From an uncultured Rhodobiaceae bacterium (GTDB lineage: Bacteria > Pseudomonadota > Alphaproteobacteria > RS24): a stretch of 64,000 nucleotides of DNA. The notes below the pieces were generated by a model. The model saw only the letters and a program-made list of their open reading frames with translations. It was not told the DNA's origin and made no database searches. This document shows positions 9,848-18,074 of this stretch, in pieces; within the stretch, counting starts at the first letter, position 1; each line of letters starts with the position of its first letter. The position numbers were made by a program, and so were the translations under genes. The stretch covers positions 62,001 to 126,000 of the forward strand of contig CALCUM010000003.1 of assembly GCA_937907245.1 (NCBI GenBank), given 5' to 3'.

Positions 9848-10679
9848 CCTTGGCCTTCATCGCACCGTTGAAGATATGCGCGCTGAAGTGGCCGCATGGA
9901 AAGCAGACGGGCTTCGCGTGGGTCTTGTGCCGACTATGGGCGCTTTGCATGCAGGCCATTTATCTCTCATTGAGGCCATCTCTAAAAATGCCGATAAAGT
10001 GATTGTGTCCATTTTCGTCAACCCAACGCAATTTGCTGCACATGAAGACCTATCCACCTACCCGCGCCAAGAGGCTGCAGATTTGGCGGCCTTAGAAACC
10101 ACCAAGACCGATGCCGTTTTTGCCCCCACGGCTGCCGAAATGTATCCGGAAGGGTTCTCTACTGCGGTTACTCTGGATGGCCCTGCCCTTGGCTTGGAAA
10201 GCGAAGAGCGCCCGCATTTTTTTGGCGGCGTCGCTTTGATTGTTTTAAAACTACTCACCCAGACGCAAACCGATGTGGCGATTTTCGGCGAGAAAGATTA
10301 CCAGCAATTGATGGTCATTCGCCGCATGGTGGCGGACCTCAATTTGCCCGTCGAAATTATGGCCGGCGCAATTATGCGCGAAGCCGATGGGCTGGCCATG
10401 TCGTCTCGCAATGTATACTTAGACGCCGAGCAGAGAAAAATTGCTGCCCAGCTGAACGTCATCTTACAGCAATTGGCAAATAATCCCGCCAGCGCGGCCC
10501 AAGCGGAAGCCGAGGCCAAACAAGCCCTATTGGAGGCCGGATTTACGAAAGTAGACTATGCCTGCATCCGCGATGCACAAACGCTTGGCGTGCCCGATGC
10601 GAAAACCGTCGCCCGCCGCGCCTTGATTGTCGCGCGTTTGGGGGAAACTCGTTTGCTTGATAATAGTCCCGCTATTTAG
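9840..10679 (+). CDS. panC: Pantoate--beta-alanine ligase
   Basis: PanC (279 residues) condenses pantoate with beta-alanine using ATP, the last step of pantothenate synthesis. Visible motifs are PTMGALHAGH at 31-40 (HIGH-like), FVNPTQF near 59-65, GEKDYQQL at 150-157 and SSRN at 188-191 (KMSKS-like). Length is normal for the family. It overlaps the upstream aldehyde dehydrogenase by 8 bp, and its stop overlaps the convergent DUF1489 gene by 4 bp. No panB or panD is in the window. Confidence 0.96.
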   Translation: MPSLGLHRTVEDMRAEVAAWKADGLRVGLVPTMGALHAGHLSLIEAISKNADKVIVSIFVNPTQFAAHEDLSTYPRQEAADLAALETTKTDAVFAPTAAEMYPEGFSTAVTLDGPALGLESEERPHFFGGVALIVLKLLTQTQTDVAIFGEKDYQQLMVIRRMVADLNLPVEIMAGAIMREADGLAMSSRNVYLDAEQRKIAAQLNVILQQLANNPASAAQAEAEAKQALLEAGFTKVDYACIRDAQTLGVPDAKTVARRALIVARLGETRLLDNSPAI

Positions 10680-11095
10680 AGCAAACCCATATCGGTTAAC
10701 TCTTGGCGCAAGTCTTCGGGCATATCTTCATCGACTTCCATATTATTAGGCGCATCTATGGGCGCATCTTCTTTGGTCAAATAACGCCAACCCTGAAAAG
10801 GACGCCGCGCTTGCAGGCGCGTGTGCACCAGCTCAGGGTCTAGATGCAAATGGCAGCGACGAATGCCTTGGTCGTCGACGAATTCTTCAATGTCGATAAT
10901 CTGCTGGCGCACCCGAATTTGACGCTTGATAACCCAATAAATAGACCCGCCTTCCAGCAAGTCGCCCTGCCGCTTGGGCACCATGCGTGTGGTATGAAAC
11001 ACTTTGCCATAAGTAGCCTGCAGGCGGTTTTGCCAGTTTACTAAATCGCTGATGTCCTCAGCCCCTACACATAATTTTACTAGGTTTACGCTCAT
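10676..11095 (-). CDS. DUF1489 family protein
   Basis: A 139-residue protein of the DUF1489 family, found mainly in alphaproteobacteria and without a known function. It begins MSVNLVKLCVGAEDI and contains the conserved HTTRMVPKR and GGSIYWVIK segments and a CHLHLDPELV motif. No signal peptide or membrane segment is seen. It lies tail to tail with panC, overlapping by 4 bp, and 5 bp beyond the stop of the kelch gene on the same strand, so it may be read from that transcript. Confidence 0.85.
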   Translation of the reverse strand: MSVNLVKLCVGAEDISDLVNWQNRLQATYGKVFHTTRMVPKRQGDLLEGGSIYWVIKRQIRVRQQIIDIEEFVDDQGIRRCHLHLDPELVHTRLQARRPFQGWRYLTKEDAPIDAPNNMEVDEDMPEDLRQELTDMGLL

Positions 11096-11100
11096 GTGAC

Positions 11101-12042
11101 TTACGGGGTAAAAATCGACACGCGGTCAGAAGCTGTGAACAAAGCATAAAAACCGCCGCCAATCGCCCCCCCAATCAGGATGAATTTATCGTCGGAAGCA
11201 TGATAGGCCATCCGATGGCGCCCGCCGCCCGGCATCGGCGCTTGGCGTTGCCAGCGGTCGCCCACCAGACGATTGTGACTGTCCATCACTTTGCCACTAG
11301 CCGGGCTGAAGCCGCCGGCAAAATGCAAGCCATCGCGCAACACGCCCAAGGCACCGCCAATCACCGCAATCGGCAAAGGCGGAAGCTGGCGCCATTCACC
11401 TGTCTTTAAATGAAACGCTTGCACCGCTTTGACCGGACGCCCAGAGGTGCTTTTGCCACCTGCCACAATCACCTCATCGCCAAGTCGCGTGAAGGCGGCA
11501 TTGGAGACGGGTATCGGCATTGGGTTTTTCCAATTGTCCCATTTGCCTGTGCCCAAATTATAGCTCTGCACGCGCCCTGCATCTTTGCCAATGCCACCGA
11601 TTAAAAACACCCGGTCTCTATCAAACACGCTGATGTGATCGGCGCGCGAAGACGGCAAATTGCCAAGTTTTAGCCATACGGCTGTATCGGGCGCATACAT
11701 CCAGAGGTCTGTGCTGAGGCGCGCGTTGTCGTTTTCGCGTCCGCCAGAAACAAAGACACGCCCAGTGCCAGAGGCAATCGCGAAGTGCGAAAGCCCCACA
11801 GGTAGCGGCGTTAACGGACGCCAGCCATCGCCGCGAATATCATATTGCTCGAAAAAACTACGCAGCCCCTGGCCCAGCTTGCCGCTCATGATGAATAGCT
11901 TTCCGTCCATCTCGGTAGCCACGGCATTGGGCACAGCGGTAGGCAAGGCCGTGCCTTGGCGCCATTCAGCTTGAGCCGAAACCAGCCCACTTATCGACAA
12001 TAGAAGAAGCGCCAAAACTGAGGTGAAAAACCGATGCATCAT
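11101..12042 (-). CDS. Secreted kelch-repeat protein
   Basis: A 313-residue protein with an N-terminal signal peptide (cleavage probably after SAQA near 22-25) and repeated kelch motifs of about 50 residues: GKLFIMSGK, GRVFVSGGR, DRVFLIGGI, DEVIVAGGK, DGLHFAGGF and DKFILIGGA. Six blades suggest one beta-propeller in the periplasm or outside the cell. No catalytic domain is fused, so it is probably a binding or carbohydrate-interacting protein. Two ATGs start the ORF; AGGA spacing fits the second (12039) slightly better. Function not recognised. Confidence 0.82.
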   Translation of the reverse strand: MMHRFFTSVLALLLLSISGLVSAQAEWRQGTALPTAVPNAVATEMDGKLFIMSGKLGQGLRSFFEQYDIRGDGWRPLTPLPVGLSHFAIASGTGRVFVSGGRENDNARLSTDLWMYAPDTAVWLKLGNLPSSRADHISVFDRDRVFLIGGIGKDAGRVQSYNLGTGKWDNWKNPMPIPVSNAAFTRLGDEVIVAGGKSTSGRPVKAVQAFHLKTGEWRQLPPLPIAVIGGALGVLRDGLHFAGGFSPASGKVMDSHNRLVGDRWQRQAPMPGGGRHRMAYHASDDKFILIGGAIGGGFYALFTASDRVSIFTP

Positions 12043-12106
12043 ATTCCTATCCCAAACAACTAGTGCTCTGAACGCAAGCGCTTAAGTGAGCTAAATCTTA
12101 ATTAAA

Positions 12107-12210
12107 GCAAAAACCCAAACCTTGCTCAGAGCAAAAACCCAAACCTTGCCTAAAATAAAAACCCAAACCTTGCTCAGAACAAAAACCCAAACCTTGCTCA
12201 GAGCAAAAAC
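12107..12210. repeat. 24-bp tandem repeat, about 4.3 copies, at the 3' end of mgtE
   Basis: Four consecutive 24-bp units begin at 12107, 12131, 12155 and 12179, each containing AAAAACCCAAACCTTGC, with a partial fifth at 12203-12210. The third unit and the end of the second differ at a few bases; the rest are nearly identical. The last full unit contains the mgtE stop codon (12198-12200), and the partial unit lies in its final codons. The array therefore looks like repeated duplication of the mgtE terminus. There are no spacers, so it is not a CRISPR array. Confidence 0.93.
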
Positions 12211-13586
12211 AAAGTGGCAAAGCCCAAGAACGTCAAAAAGCCGATGACATCGGTAACCGTCGTCACAAACACACTCGACGCCAACGCGGGGTCAATGCCT
12301 GCGCGGTCTAGCCCCACAGGAATTAAAATACCCGCCAAAGCCGCCACCACAAGATTAACCACCATCGCCGCCGCCAAGACAGCGCCCAATAAAACATCGT
12401 CAAACCAATAGGCGCCCAAAAGCCCTGCAACAACGGCAAAGACCACGCCGTTGAAAACCCCGACGCCAAATTCGCGCCACACCACACGAGCCACGTTTAC
12501 GGGCATTAGTTCTTGCGTCGCTAGGCCGCGCACTGTGATGGTGAGCGTTTGAGTGGCTGCATTGCCGCCCATAGAGGCCACAATCGGCATAAGGATAGCC
12601 AGCGCCACCATGCGCTCGATGGAGGCATCGAACAGGCCGATTACCAAAGAAGCCGCGATAGCTGTCATCAGGTTTAAAAACAACCAGGAGGCACGACCGC
12701 GCGCCGCCTCGAAAACACTATCACTCACCGATTCGTCGCCAACCCCGCCCAAGCGCAAAATATCTTCGCCAGCTTCCTCGGTAATCACCTCGAATACGTC
12801 ATCGGCAGTAATGACGCCGAGCAGACGTTGGTCTTCGTCGACGACAGGCGCACTGACCAGATTATAACGCTCAAACAAACGCGCCACTTCTTCGCGGTCA
12901 GTATCGCAGGCGATAATCGTAAAATCATCATGCAACAAAGTTTCCACGACAACGGAGCGTTGCGAGCGCAAAAGCTCTGACAAATGCACCACCCCAAGTG
13001 GCGTGTGCGTGGGGCCGGTAACATAAAGCTCTAGAAATTCAGCTGGTAAGCCCTCGGCTTCGCGCAAATGGTTTATCGTTTGGCCAACAGTCCAGAACGG
13101 CGGCACGGCAACAAACTCGGTTTGCATCAAGCGACCGGCACTGTCATCTGGGAAATCTAGCGACCGTTGCAACAACAAGCGATCGGTAGTTGGAATCTTT
13201 TGTAAAACCTCGTCCCGGTCAGCGACATCCATGTCTTCCAAAACGAAAACCGCGTCATCACTATCCAATTGCTGAACGGTAACTGCCAGCGTGTCACTAT
13301 CGACGGCCTCAAGGGCGGCATCGCGGATGTTATCGTCAAACTCGGCAAACACTTCGGGCGCCAAATCATTGCCCATTATCTCGATGAGACTGCGGCGCAA
13401 ATCTGGCTGCAAAAGGGTAATCAGCTCGGCAATATCCGCCTCATGGCGGTCTTCCAACGCCGCCATAAGCCCCACGCGATCTTGCGCTAAGACGAGCTGG
13501 CGAACCGCTTCAAAGCGTTCGCTAGTTAACTCATCTGAGCCAAGGTAATCACCTTCGTGCGGCGTATCGGCTGCGCTATCAATCAC
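12198..13586 (-). CDS. mgtE: Magnesium transporter MgtE
   Basis: An MgtE-type Mg2+ channel of about 462 residues: acidic MgtE-N superhelical domain (about 20-125), two CBS domains (about 130-255) that sense cytosolic Mg2+, and five membrane helices (about 280-462) with the conserved MPIVASMGGNAATQT segment. The GTG at 13586 is preferred because AAGG lies 7 nt upstream; a GTG at 13601 would add five residues but has no ribosome site. Its last codons and stop fall inside a 24-bp tandem array, so C-terminal length could vary between strains. Confidence 0.93.
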   Translation of the reverse strand: MIDSAADTPHEGDYLGSDELTSERFEAVRQLVLAQDRVGLMAALEDRHEADIAELITLLQPDLRRSLIEIMGNDLAPEVFAEFDDNIRDAALEAVDSDTLAVTVQQLDSDDAVFVLEDMDVADRDEVLQKIPTTDRLLLQRSLDFPDDSAGRLMQTEFVAVPPFWTVGQTINHLREAEGLPAEFLELYVTGPTHTPLGVVHLSELLRSQRSVVVETLLHDDFTIIACDTDREEVARLFERYNLVSAPVVDEDQRLLGVITADDVFEVITEEAGEDILRLGGVGDESVSDSVFEAARGRASWLFLNLMTAIAASLVIGLFDASIERMVALAILMPIVASMGGNAATQTLTITVRGLATQELMPVNVARVVWREFGVGVFNGVVFAVVAGLLGAYWFDDVLLGAVLAAAMVVNLVVAALAGILIPVGLDRAGIDPALASSVFVTTVTDVIGFLTFLGFATLFLL

Positions 13587-13730
13587 GAGTTTACCTTTCA
13601 CATGCGGCGGTTAAAGGGGCTGGGTACTATGGCCTCTTCGCTGTATGAAGCAAAATGGCGAATGACGCAGCAAAATTATAGCTTTACCATAAATTAGCCG
13701 AACGATTCGGCAAATTGGAGGAGATTTACT

Positions 13731-14105
13731 ATGATTGAAATTCTATTCGCCACTTTGGTGTTTTATGCTGTCGGTCTGATGTTGCCATCGCTTATTGGCG
13801 TGCTTCGTAAAGAGCTGACCTTAGGCTTTTTGTTAGGCCCGCGCGACGAGCAGCCTGAGGTTTCCATGGTTGTGCAGCGTATCCGGCGTGCCAGCTCCAA
13901 CTTGCAAGAGAGCTTGTTGATTTTTATTCCTCTGGCGCTCATCGCCATTAGCAGCAATGCCGCTGTCGCCGAAACGGCTGCCATTTGGCTTGGCCTACGT
14001 GTGGCCTTTTTGGTTGTTTATGCCATGGGCTTGCGCCATGTACGCACAATTATCTGGTTTGTTTCGATAGTGCATTTGTATCTTATCGGCGCCGCACTGG
14101 TTTAG
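13731..14105 (+). CDS. MAPEG family membrane protein
   Basis: A 124-residue integral membrane protein of the MAPEG family (membrane-associated eicosanoid and glutathione metabolism), with about four hydrophobic segments. The family signature RRASSNLQESL lies between the first and second segments. Bacterial members often bind glutathione, but the reaction is unknown here. GGAGGAG lies just before the ATG, and a perfect 6-bp hairpin with a 3-nt loop (13697-13711) lies immediately upstream of that site. It appears to be a single-gene unit, divergent from mgtE. Confidence 0.86.
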   Translation: MIEILFATLVFYAVGLMLPSLIGVLRKELTLGFLLGPRDEQPEVSMVVQRIRRASSNLQESLLIFIPLALIAISSNAAVAETAAIWLGLRVAFLVVYAMGLRHVRTIIWFVSIVHLYLIGAALV

Positions 14106-14122
14106 CAGAGATAAGTTTTAAA

Positions 14123-14296
14123 TCACCAGTCGAATTCGTCCATATGTTCGGAGAAAAACTCTTCTTCGTCATAGAACCAAGCCACATCTAAGGCTGGATT
14201 TGGTTTTGGAGGTTTTCGGAAAAACAACACAGTATCGTCGGTCGATTTTTCGATCGGCGATTTTTTGTGCGCGTTTTTCGGGTCGTCTCTATCCAT
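14123..14296 (-). CDS. Small acidic hypothetical protein, 57 residues
   Basis: An uninterrupted ORF from ATG 14294-14296 to TGA 14123-14125. It begins 5 bp after the stop of the GPH/MFS transporter, so it is almost certainly on the same transcript. The protein has a basic, Lys-rich first half (residues 5-31) and an acidic aromatic tail (ALDVAWFYDEEEFFSEHMDEFDW, split here as ALDVAWFYDEEE at 36-46 and FFSEHMDEFDW at the end). There is no signal peptide, membrane segment or cysteine. I do not recognise a family. The biased composition and tight spacing favour a real gene, but the ribosome site is weak. Confidence 0.55.
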   Translation of the reverse strand: MDRDDPKNAHKKSPIEKSTDDTVLFFRKPPKPNPALDVAWFYDEEEFFSEHMDEFDW

Positions 14297-14301
14297 AGTG
14301 T

Positions 14302-15660
14302 TTAGCTCTGTTTCTCTCGAATGCGGGTTTGCAAATCTGCCTGCACCTGCGCGGTGAGGGGAAACCGAACCGCCAAAATAATGGCGCCGATGAAAAACAC
14401 TGCTGGCACAATCGCGTAAAGCACCCGAAGCGTCATCAAATCTTCGAACGCATTATCCGACAATAATTTGGCATTGAAGGCCGTCAGAGAGAGCGCGCTT
14501 ATGGCCAAAAACGTACCTGCCGCGGTTGATATTTTGGAGGTCATACTCGCAAAAGCAATATAGGAGCCTGCGCGCGCCTTACCCGTTTCAGCGGTTTCTA
14601 CATCCACAACATCGGCCAAAATGGCCAGCGGCAAAAATTGCAAGCCGCCAAAACACGCGCCCTTGGCAATAAAAAAGGCAACAAATAACCAATAATCATC
14701 GGCCGTGAAGGCCATGTTGATGGCCGAAATAATCGCTACGGTAATCAGGCAAATGGAGAAGGCGATGTGCTTGCCAAGTTTTCGGCCAAGCCACAACCAA
14801 GCAGGCACAGCCGCAAGACCGGCGATAAAATAGATAAAATAAAGCGTGCCAACACTGCTGGCTTGAATGACCGACTTCATAAAGAAAAGCGACAGCGCAT
14901 TGCGAAACGCCTCTGCCAAGGTGACGATTAAAATCATCCCGACAACAATACGCATCGGTTTATTGCGCCACACCCGCACCAGACCCGCCATAAAGGACAT
15001 TTGTTTTTGGGCTGGCTTTTGCCCTGTGGCGCTTGGCGCATCTTCATCGGCGGGCACTTCGCGCACAAAGAAAATAAGCGCCAGCGCGGCAAGCGGTGCC
15101 GCCACACAAATCGCGATGGCCATGCCGCGCATAATGGAAGCGGTGCTGCCATCGCCATATTGCTCGACCAAAAACGGAATAAACGCCGCGCCCAAAAGCC
15201 CCAGCAGGGTAAATTGCTCTCGCCATGCCGTTACCCGCGCCCGCTGATAATAATTGGGCGACAACTCCGCCCCCCAAGCGCCATAAGGCAAGCCGACCAA
15301 AGTGGTGCCAATATACATGCCGGCAATACAGATGAGCAGATAGGTGGCATCGGCGCCTTCCATGGGCACAAACAGCATCCAAATAGAGCCACATAAAATG
15401 GGCACCCCAAATAAAATGAAAGGACGGCGGCGACCAAAGCGGGTTCTTGCGCGGTCGGAAAGCGTCCCGACAAGCGGGTCTGTGACCACATCCGACAGTT
15501 TCGCCAACAGCAACATGGTAGCCACAGCGGCGAGTGAAATGCCAATTTCACTGGCATAAAACACCGGCAACCAAATGGCGATTGGATACCCAACCAGTGC
15601 CAAAGGCGCGCCCATGAGGCCATACATACTAAGGGTGGTTTTACTTAGGGGCGTCGACAT
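14302..15660 (-). CDS. GPH-family MFS sugar:cation symporter
   Basis: A 452-residue major facilitator protein of the glycoside-pentoside-hexuronide (MelB-like) group, with about 12 membrane segments. The signature SDVVTDPLVGTLSDR near residues 55-69, followed by FGRRRPFILFG, matches GPH transporters. A long cytoplasmic loop, rich in charged residues and Gln, follows the sixth segment (about 205-225). The substrate cannot be assigned; no sugar-catabolic genes are adjacent. A 57-residue ORF follows after 5 bp. The nearest upstream feature on this strand is tRNA-Leu. Confidence 0.9.
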   Translation of the reverse strand: MSTPLSKTTLSMYGLMGAPLALVGYPIAIWLPVFYASEIGISLAAVATMLLLAKLSDVVTDPLVGTLSDRARTRFGRRRPFILFGVPILCGSIWMLFVPMEGADATYLLICIAGMYIGTTLVGLPYGAWGAELSPNYYQRARVTAWREQFTLLGLLGAAFIPFLVEQYGDGSTASIMRGMAIAICVAAPLAALALIFFVREVPADEDAPSATGQKPAQKQMSFMAGLVRVWRNKPMRIVVGMILIVTLAEAFRNALSLFFMKSVIQASSVGTLYFIYFIAGLAAVPAWLWLGRKLGKHIAFSICLITVAIISAINMAFTADDYWLFVAFFIAKGACFGGLQFLPLAILADVVDVETAETGKARAGSYIAFASMTSKISTAAGTFLAISALSLTAFNAKLLSDNAFEDLMTLRVLYAIVPAVFFIGAIILAVRFPLTAQVQADLQTRIREKQS

Positions 15661-15813
15661 GTGGCTTCCTCAAATACAAATTTCAGCCGAAGTATGTCAG
15701 GGAGTTGCCAGAACGACAACCAAGAAAAATAGAGGAAAAAACCGCCCTACCTTTCATTTATCGTTAGACCTTGGCGACCAAAACGATTTCATAAGGCGAA
15801 GGGAATGCGAGGC

Positions 15814-15900
15814 TGGTGCGGCCGAGAAGACTCGAACTTCCACGGGTGTTACCCCACAGCGACCTCAACGCTGCGCGTCTACCAATTCCGCCACGGCCGC
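15814..15900 (-). tRNA. tRNA-Leu (anticodon GAG)
   Basis: An 87-nt tRNA including encoded CCA. The acceptor GCGGCCG pairs with CGGCCGC, and the discriminator is A. The anticodon stem CAGCG/CGCTG holds loop TTGAGGT, giving GAG. A long variable arm follows the anticodon stem, as expected for class II tRNA-Leu. The T-arm GTTCGAGTC is present. Confidence 0.95.
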
Positions 15901-15960
15901 ACACCTCAGCAGGCCTGTTAGCTAACAAATATTGCGCCCGATAACAAGCAGCATATCGCT

Positions 15961-16704
15961 CTAAATGCCGTCGCCATCAATATTCAAATGAATGCCGCAC
16001 TCATCCTTATCGCTATCAGCCCAGCGACCGGAGCGATAATCCTCGCCCTCTTTCACTTTATTGGTGCACGGCGTGCAGCCAATCGACAAGTAACCGTCTT
16101 TCACCAAAGGGTGGCGCGGCAGGTCATGCTGCTCGATATAGGCCTTCAGCTCATCCAATTGCCAATTGGCCAATGGGTTCAGCTTAAAGCGGCCGTCGGT
16201 ATCGCGCTCGATGATGTCCATCGTGGCGCGCGTGCCAGTTTGAAAACGCTTACGACCCGTAATTAAAGCATCAAAAGGGGCCACCGCGCGGGCTTGGGGG
16301 CGTACTTTGCGCAAATCACAACAGGCATCCGTGTCGCGCTGCCATAGGCCGCCCTTGGGATCTTCGGCCAGCAAATCATCGGGATGCGGAAAATTCGTGC
16401 GCACATCGGTCAGCTTCAATTTGTCTTGCAACCGATCGCGATAGCGCAAAGTCTCGCCGAACAGCTTGCCCGTGTTCAACATAATCACCGGCAGGCTCGG
16501 CTCGATTTGCGAAATCATATGCAGCAAAATCACCGACTCGGCACCAAACGAAGACACAATGGTGATGCGGTCGACAAATTGCTCTTGGATGGCATGGCGC
16601 AAAATCTCTTGCGCGCTCATCGTCTCATAGCGCGCGTTCAGCGGCGCCAAGTCGAGCCCTGCCACTTGCGGGCTCGGGGCTTGCGTTTGGGCGACTAGGG
16701 TCAT
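15961..16704 (-). CDS. cysH: Assimilatory (phospho)adenylylsulfate reductase, Fe-S type
   Basis: A 247-residue thioredoxin-dependent reductase that converts APS (or PAPS) to sulfite. The PP-loop-like SSFGAESV and LNTGKLFGET segments are present. Cysteine pairs CC at 128-129 and CxxC at 210-213 indicate a 4Fe-4S cluster, which is typical of APS-using enzymes and absent from E. coli-type CysH. The C-terminal ECGIH (Cys236) is the catalytic motif. ATG 16704 overlaps the upstream stop as ATGA with AAAGG 9 nt before it; a TTG at 16713 is less likely. No sulfite reductase or ATP sulfurylase gene is in the window. Confidence 0.93.
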   Translation of the reverse strand: MTLVAQTQAPSPQVAGLDLAPLNARYETMSAQEILRHAIQEQFVDRITIVSSFGAESVILLHMISQIEPSLPVIMLNTGKLFGETLRYRDRLQDKLKLTDVRTNFPHPDDLLAEDPKGGLWQRDTDACCDLRKVRPQARAVAPFDALITGRKRFQTGTRATMDIIERDTDGRFKLNPLANWQLDELKAYIEQHDLPRHPLVKDGYLSIGCTPCTNKVKEGEDYRSGRWADSDKDECGIHLNIDGDGI

Positions 16705-17261
16705 GCCAGCCAACCTTTCTCATCAATTATATCATTGGTGCGGTCAATCAGGGCTTTAAAGTCTGCGCCTTGTGCGCGCCACTCTTCTCGTCTGGTAGAC
16801 AACTCGGTTAGCCGCGTTTCCCATTCTGCCGGATAGTGACCTTCCAAAGAAGTTTTCAAACGGCGCGCCAGACCGGGCGATTTGCCGCCTGTCGAGGCCG
16901 TCAGCAACATGTCGCCACGACGCACGATAGCCGGCACATGGAAATCGCACAGCGGCTTTACGTCTTCCACGTTCACCAAGGTTTTATGCGTGCGCCCCTG
17001 CGCCGTAAATTGCTCGGCCAAAGCATCTTCTACGTTGGCCACATAAATCACATGACAGGCGGCAATATCCGCCTCGCTTGGCCAGCTTTGCGTTAAGCGA
17101 TCGCCCGCCAAGGCTTGCATCTCCTCGCCAGCATCTTCGGCAAACACACGCACATATTGCGCGCCTGCCGCATCGACCATTTCTAGCCGTCGACGCGCTT
17201 GTGGGCCCGCGCCAATAATCGCCAAGGTAAGCTCTGCAACATCTAAGATGACCGGTAACAT
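16701..17261 (-). CDS. Siroheme-synthase N-terminal-like protein (precorrin-2 dehydrogenase/ferrochelatase)
   Basis: A 186-residue protein matching the CysG-N/Met8/SirC family, which oxidises precorrin-2 to sirohydrochlorin with NAD and may insert iron. The Rossmann motif IIGAGPQARRRL starts at about 15, the central VNVEDVKPLCDFHVPA matches the active-site region, and TASTGGKSPGLARRLK lies near 132-147. No methyltransferase domain is fused, so SUMT must be encoded elsewhere. It overlaps cysH by 4 bp, which suggests siroheme supply for sulfite reduction. CAGGAG precedes the ATG. Confidence 0.88.
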   Translation of the reverse strand: MLPVILDVAELTLAIIGAGPQARRRLEMVDAAGAQYVRVFAEDAGEEMQALAGDRLTQSWPSEADIAACHVIYVANVEDALAEQFTAQGRTHKTLVNVEDVKPLCDFHVPAIVRRGDMLLTASTGGKSPGLARRLKTSLEGHYPAEWETRLTELSTRREEWRAQGADFKALIDRTNDIIDEKGWLA

Positions 17262-17394
17262 ATCGTCTCCTGTTTCACTCTATATGAGGCATTTGAGGGC
17301 GCATTTCAATATTTATCCCTAAACTTTTGTGAATTAAATAATTCTACATAAATATTTGTTTTTTAATACACAGGCCATAATGCTAAGAGAGCTT

Positions 17395-18066
17395 ATGGCT
17401 ATAAAGGATACCCCCGAAATACGCTTTAGCGATGCGCCCGTTGCCTACCCAGATGCAGTGGCCTTTATGGAAGCCCGCGTGCAAGACATTATCGACGGTC
17501 GGGCGCGAGAATGCATCTGGTTTCTGGAGCACCCGCCGCTTTACACGGCGGGTACCCGTGCCAATCCTGCTGATTTAGTACAGCCTGACCGCTTTCCCGT
17601 CTATGCCAGCCAGCGCGGTGGTGAATATACCTATCATGGCCCTGGCCAGCGCGTGGTCTACTTAATGCTAGACCTGCGCACCCGAGGGCGCGACGTGCGC
17701 TGCTTTGTTCGCCAGGCTGAAAATTGGGTTATTCAAACCTTAGAAGATTTTAACATCCAAGCTCATATTACCCCCGGTCGCGTTGGCGTTTGGGTGCCAC
17801 GTGCCGGCCAAAAGGGCGAGGGCGCAAACAGAGAAGATAAAATTGCCGCCGTCGGCATGCGCATCCGGCGCTGGGTTAGTTTTCACGGCATCTCGATAAA
17901 TGTGGAGCCCGAGCTAGCCCATTTTGATGGCATTATTCCGTGCGGCATTCGAGACCAAGGCGTCACCAGCTTGGTTGAGCTTGGCCACCCCGTTACGATG
18001 GCCGAGGTAGACCAAGCCCTATTGGATAATTTTGAAACCGCCTTCGCGCGTCCCGACAAGGTTTAA
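17395..18066 (+). CDS. lipB: Octanoyltransferase LipB
   Basis: LipB (223 residues from this start) transfers octanoate from acyl carrier protein to lipoyl domains. [12 protein letters not shown] is at 74-85, the catalytic Lys149 is in KIAAVGMR, and the catalytic Cys183 is in IPCGI. I chose ATG 17395 because AAGAGAG lies 5 nt upstream; ATG 17380 and TTG 17356 are possible but weaker. The 130-bp AT-rich gap to the divergent siroheme gene should hold the promoters. Convergent with pccA, 8 bp apart. No lipA is adjacent. Confidence 0.95.
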   Translation: MAIKDTPEIRFSDAPVAYPDAVAFMEARVQDIIDGRARECIWFLEHPPLYTAGTRANPADLVQPDRFPVYASQRGGEYTYHGPGQRVVYLMLDLRTRGRDVRCFVRQAENWVIQTLEDFNIQAHITPGRVGVWVPRAGQKGEGANREDKIAAVGMRIRRWVSFHGISINVEPELAHFDGIIPCGIRDQGVTSLVELGHPVTMAEVDQALLDNFETAFARPDKV

Positions 18067-18074
18067 AAAGCGTT

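Noticed and set aside
12107-12210. CRISPR array
   Set aside because: Units are directly adjacent with no spacers, and no cas gene is in the window.
17262-17394. SAM or cobalamin riboswitch before the siroheme/cysH unit
   Set aside because: The gap is AT-rich, with no conserved aptamer sequence or strong multistem fold visible.
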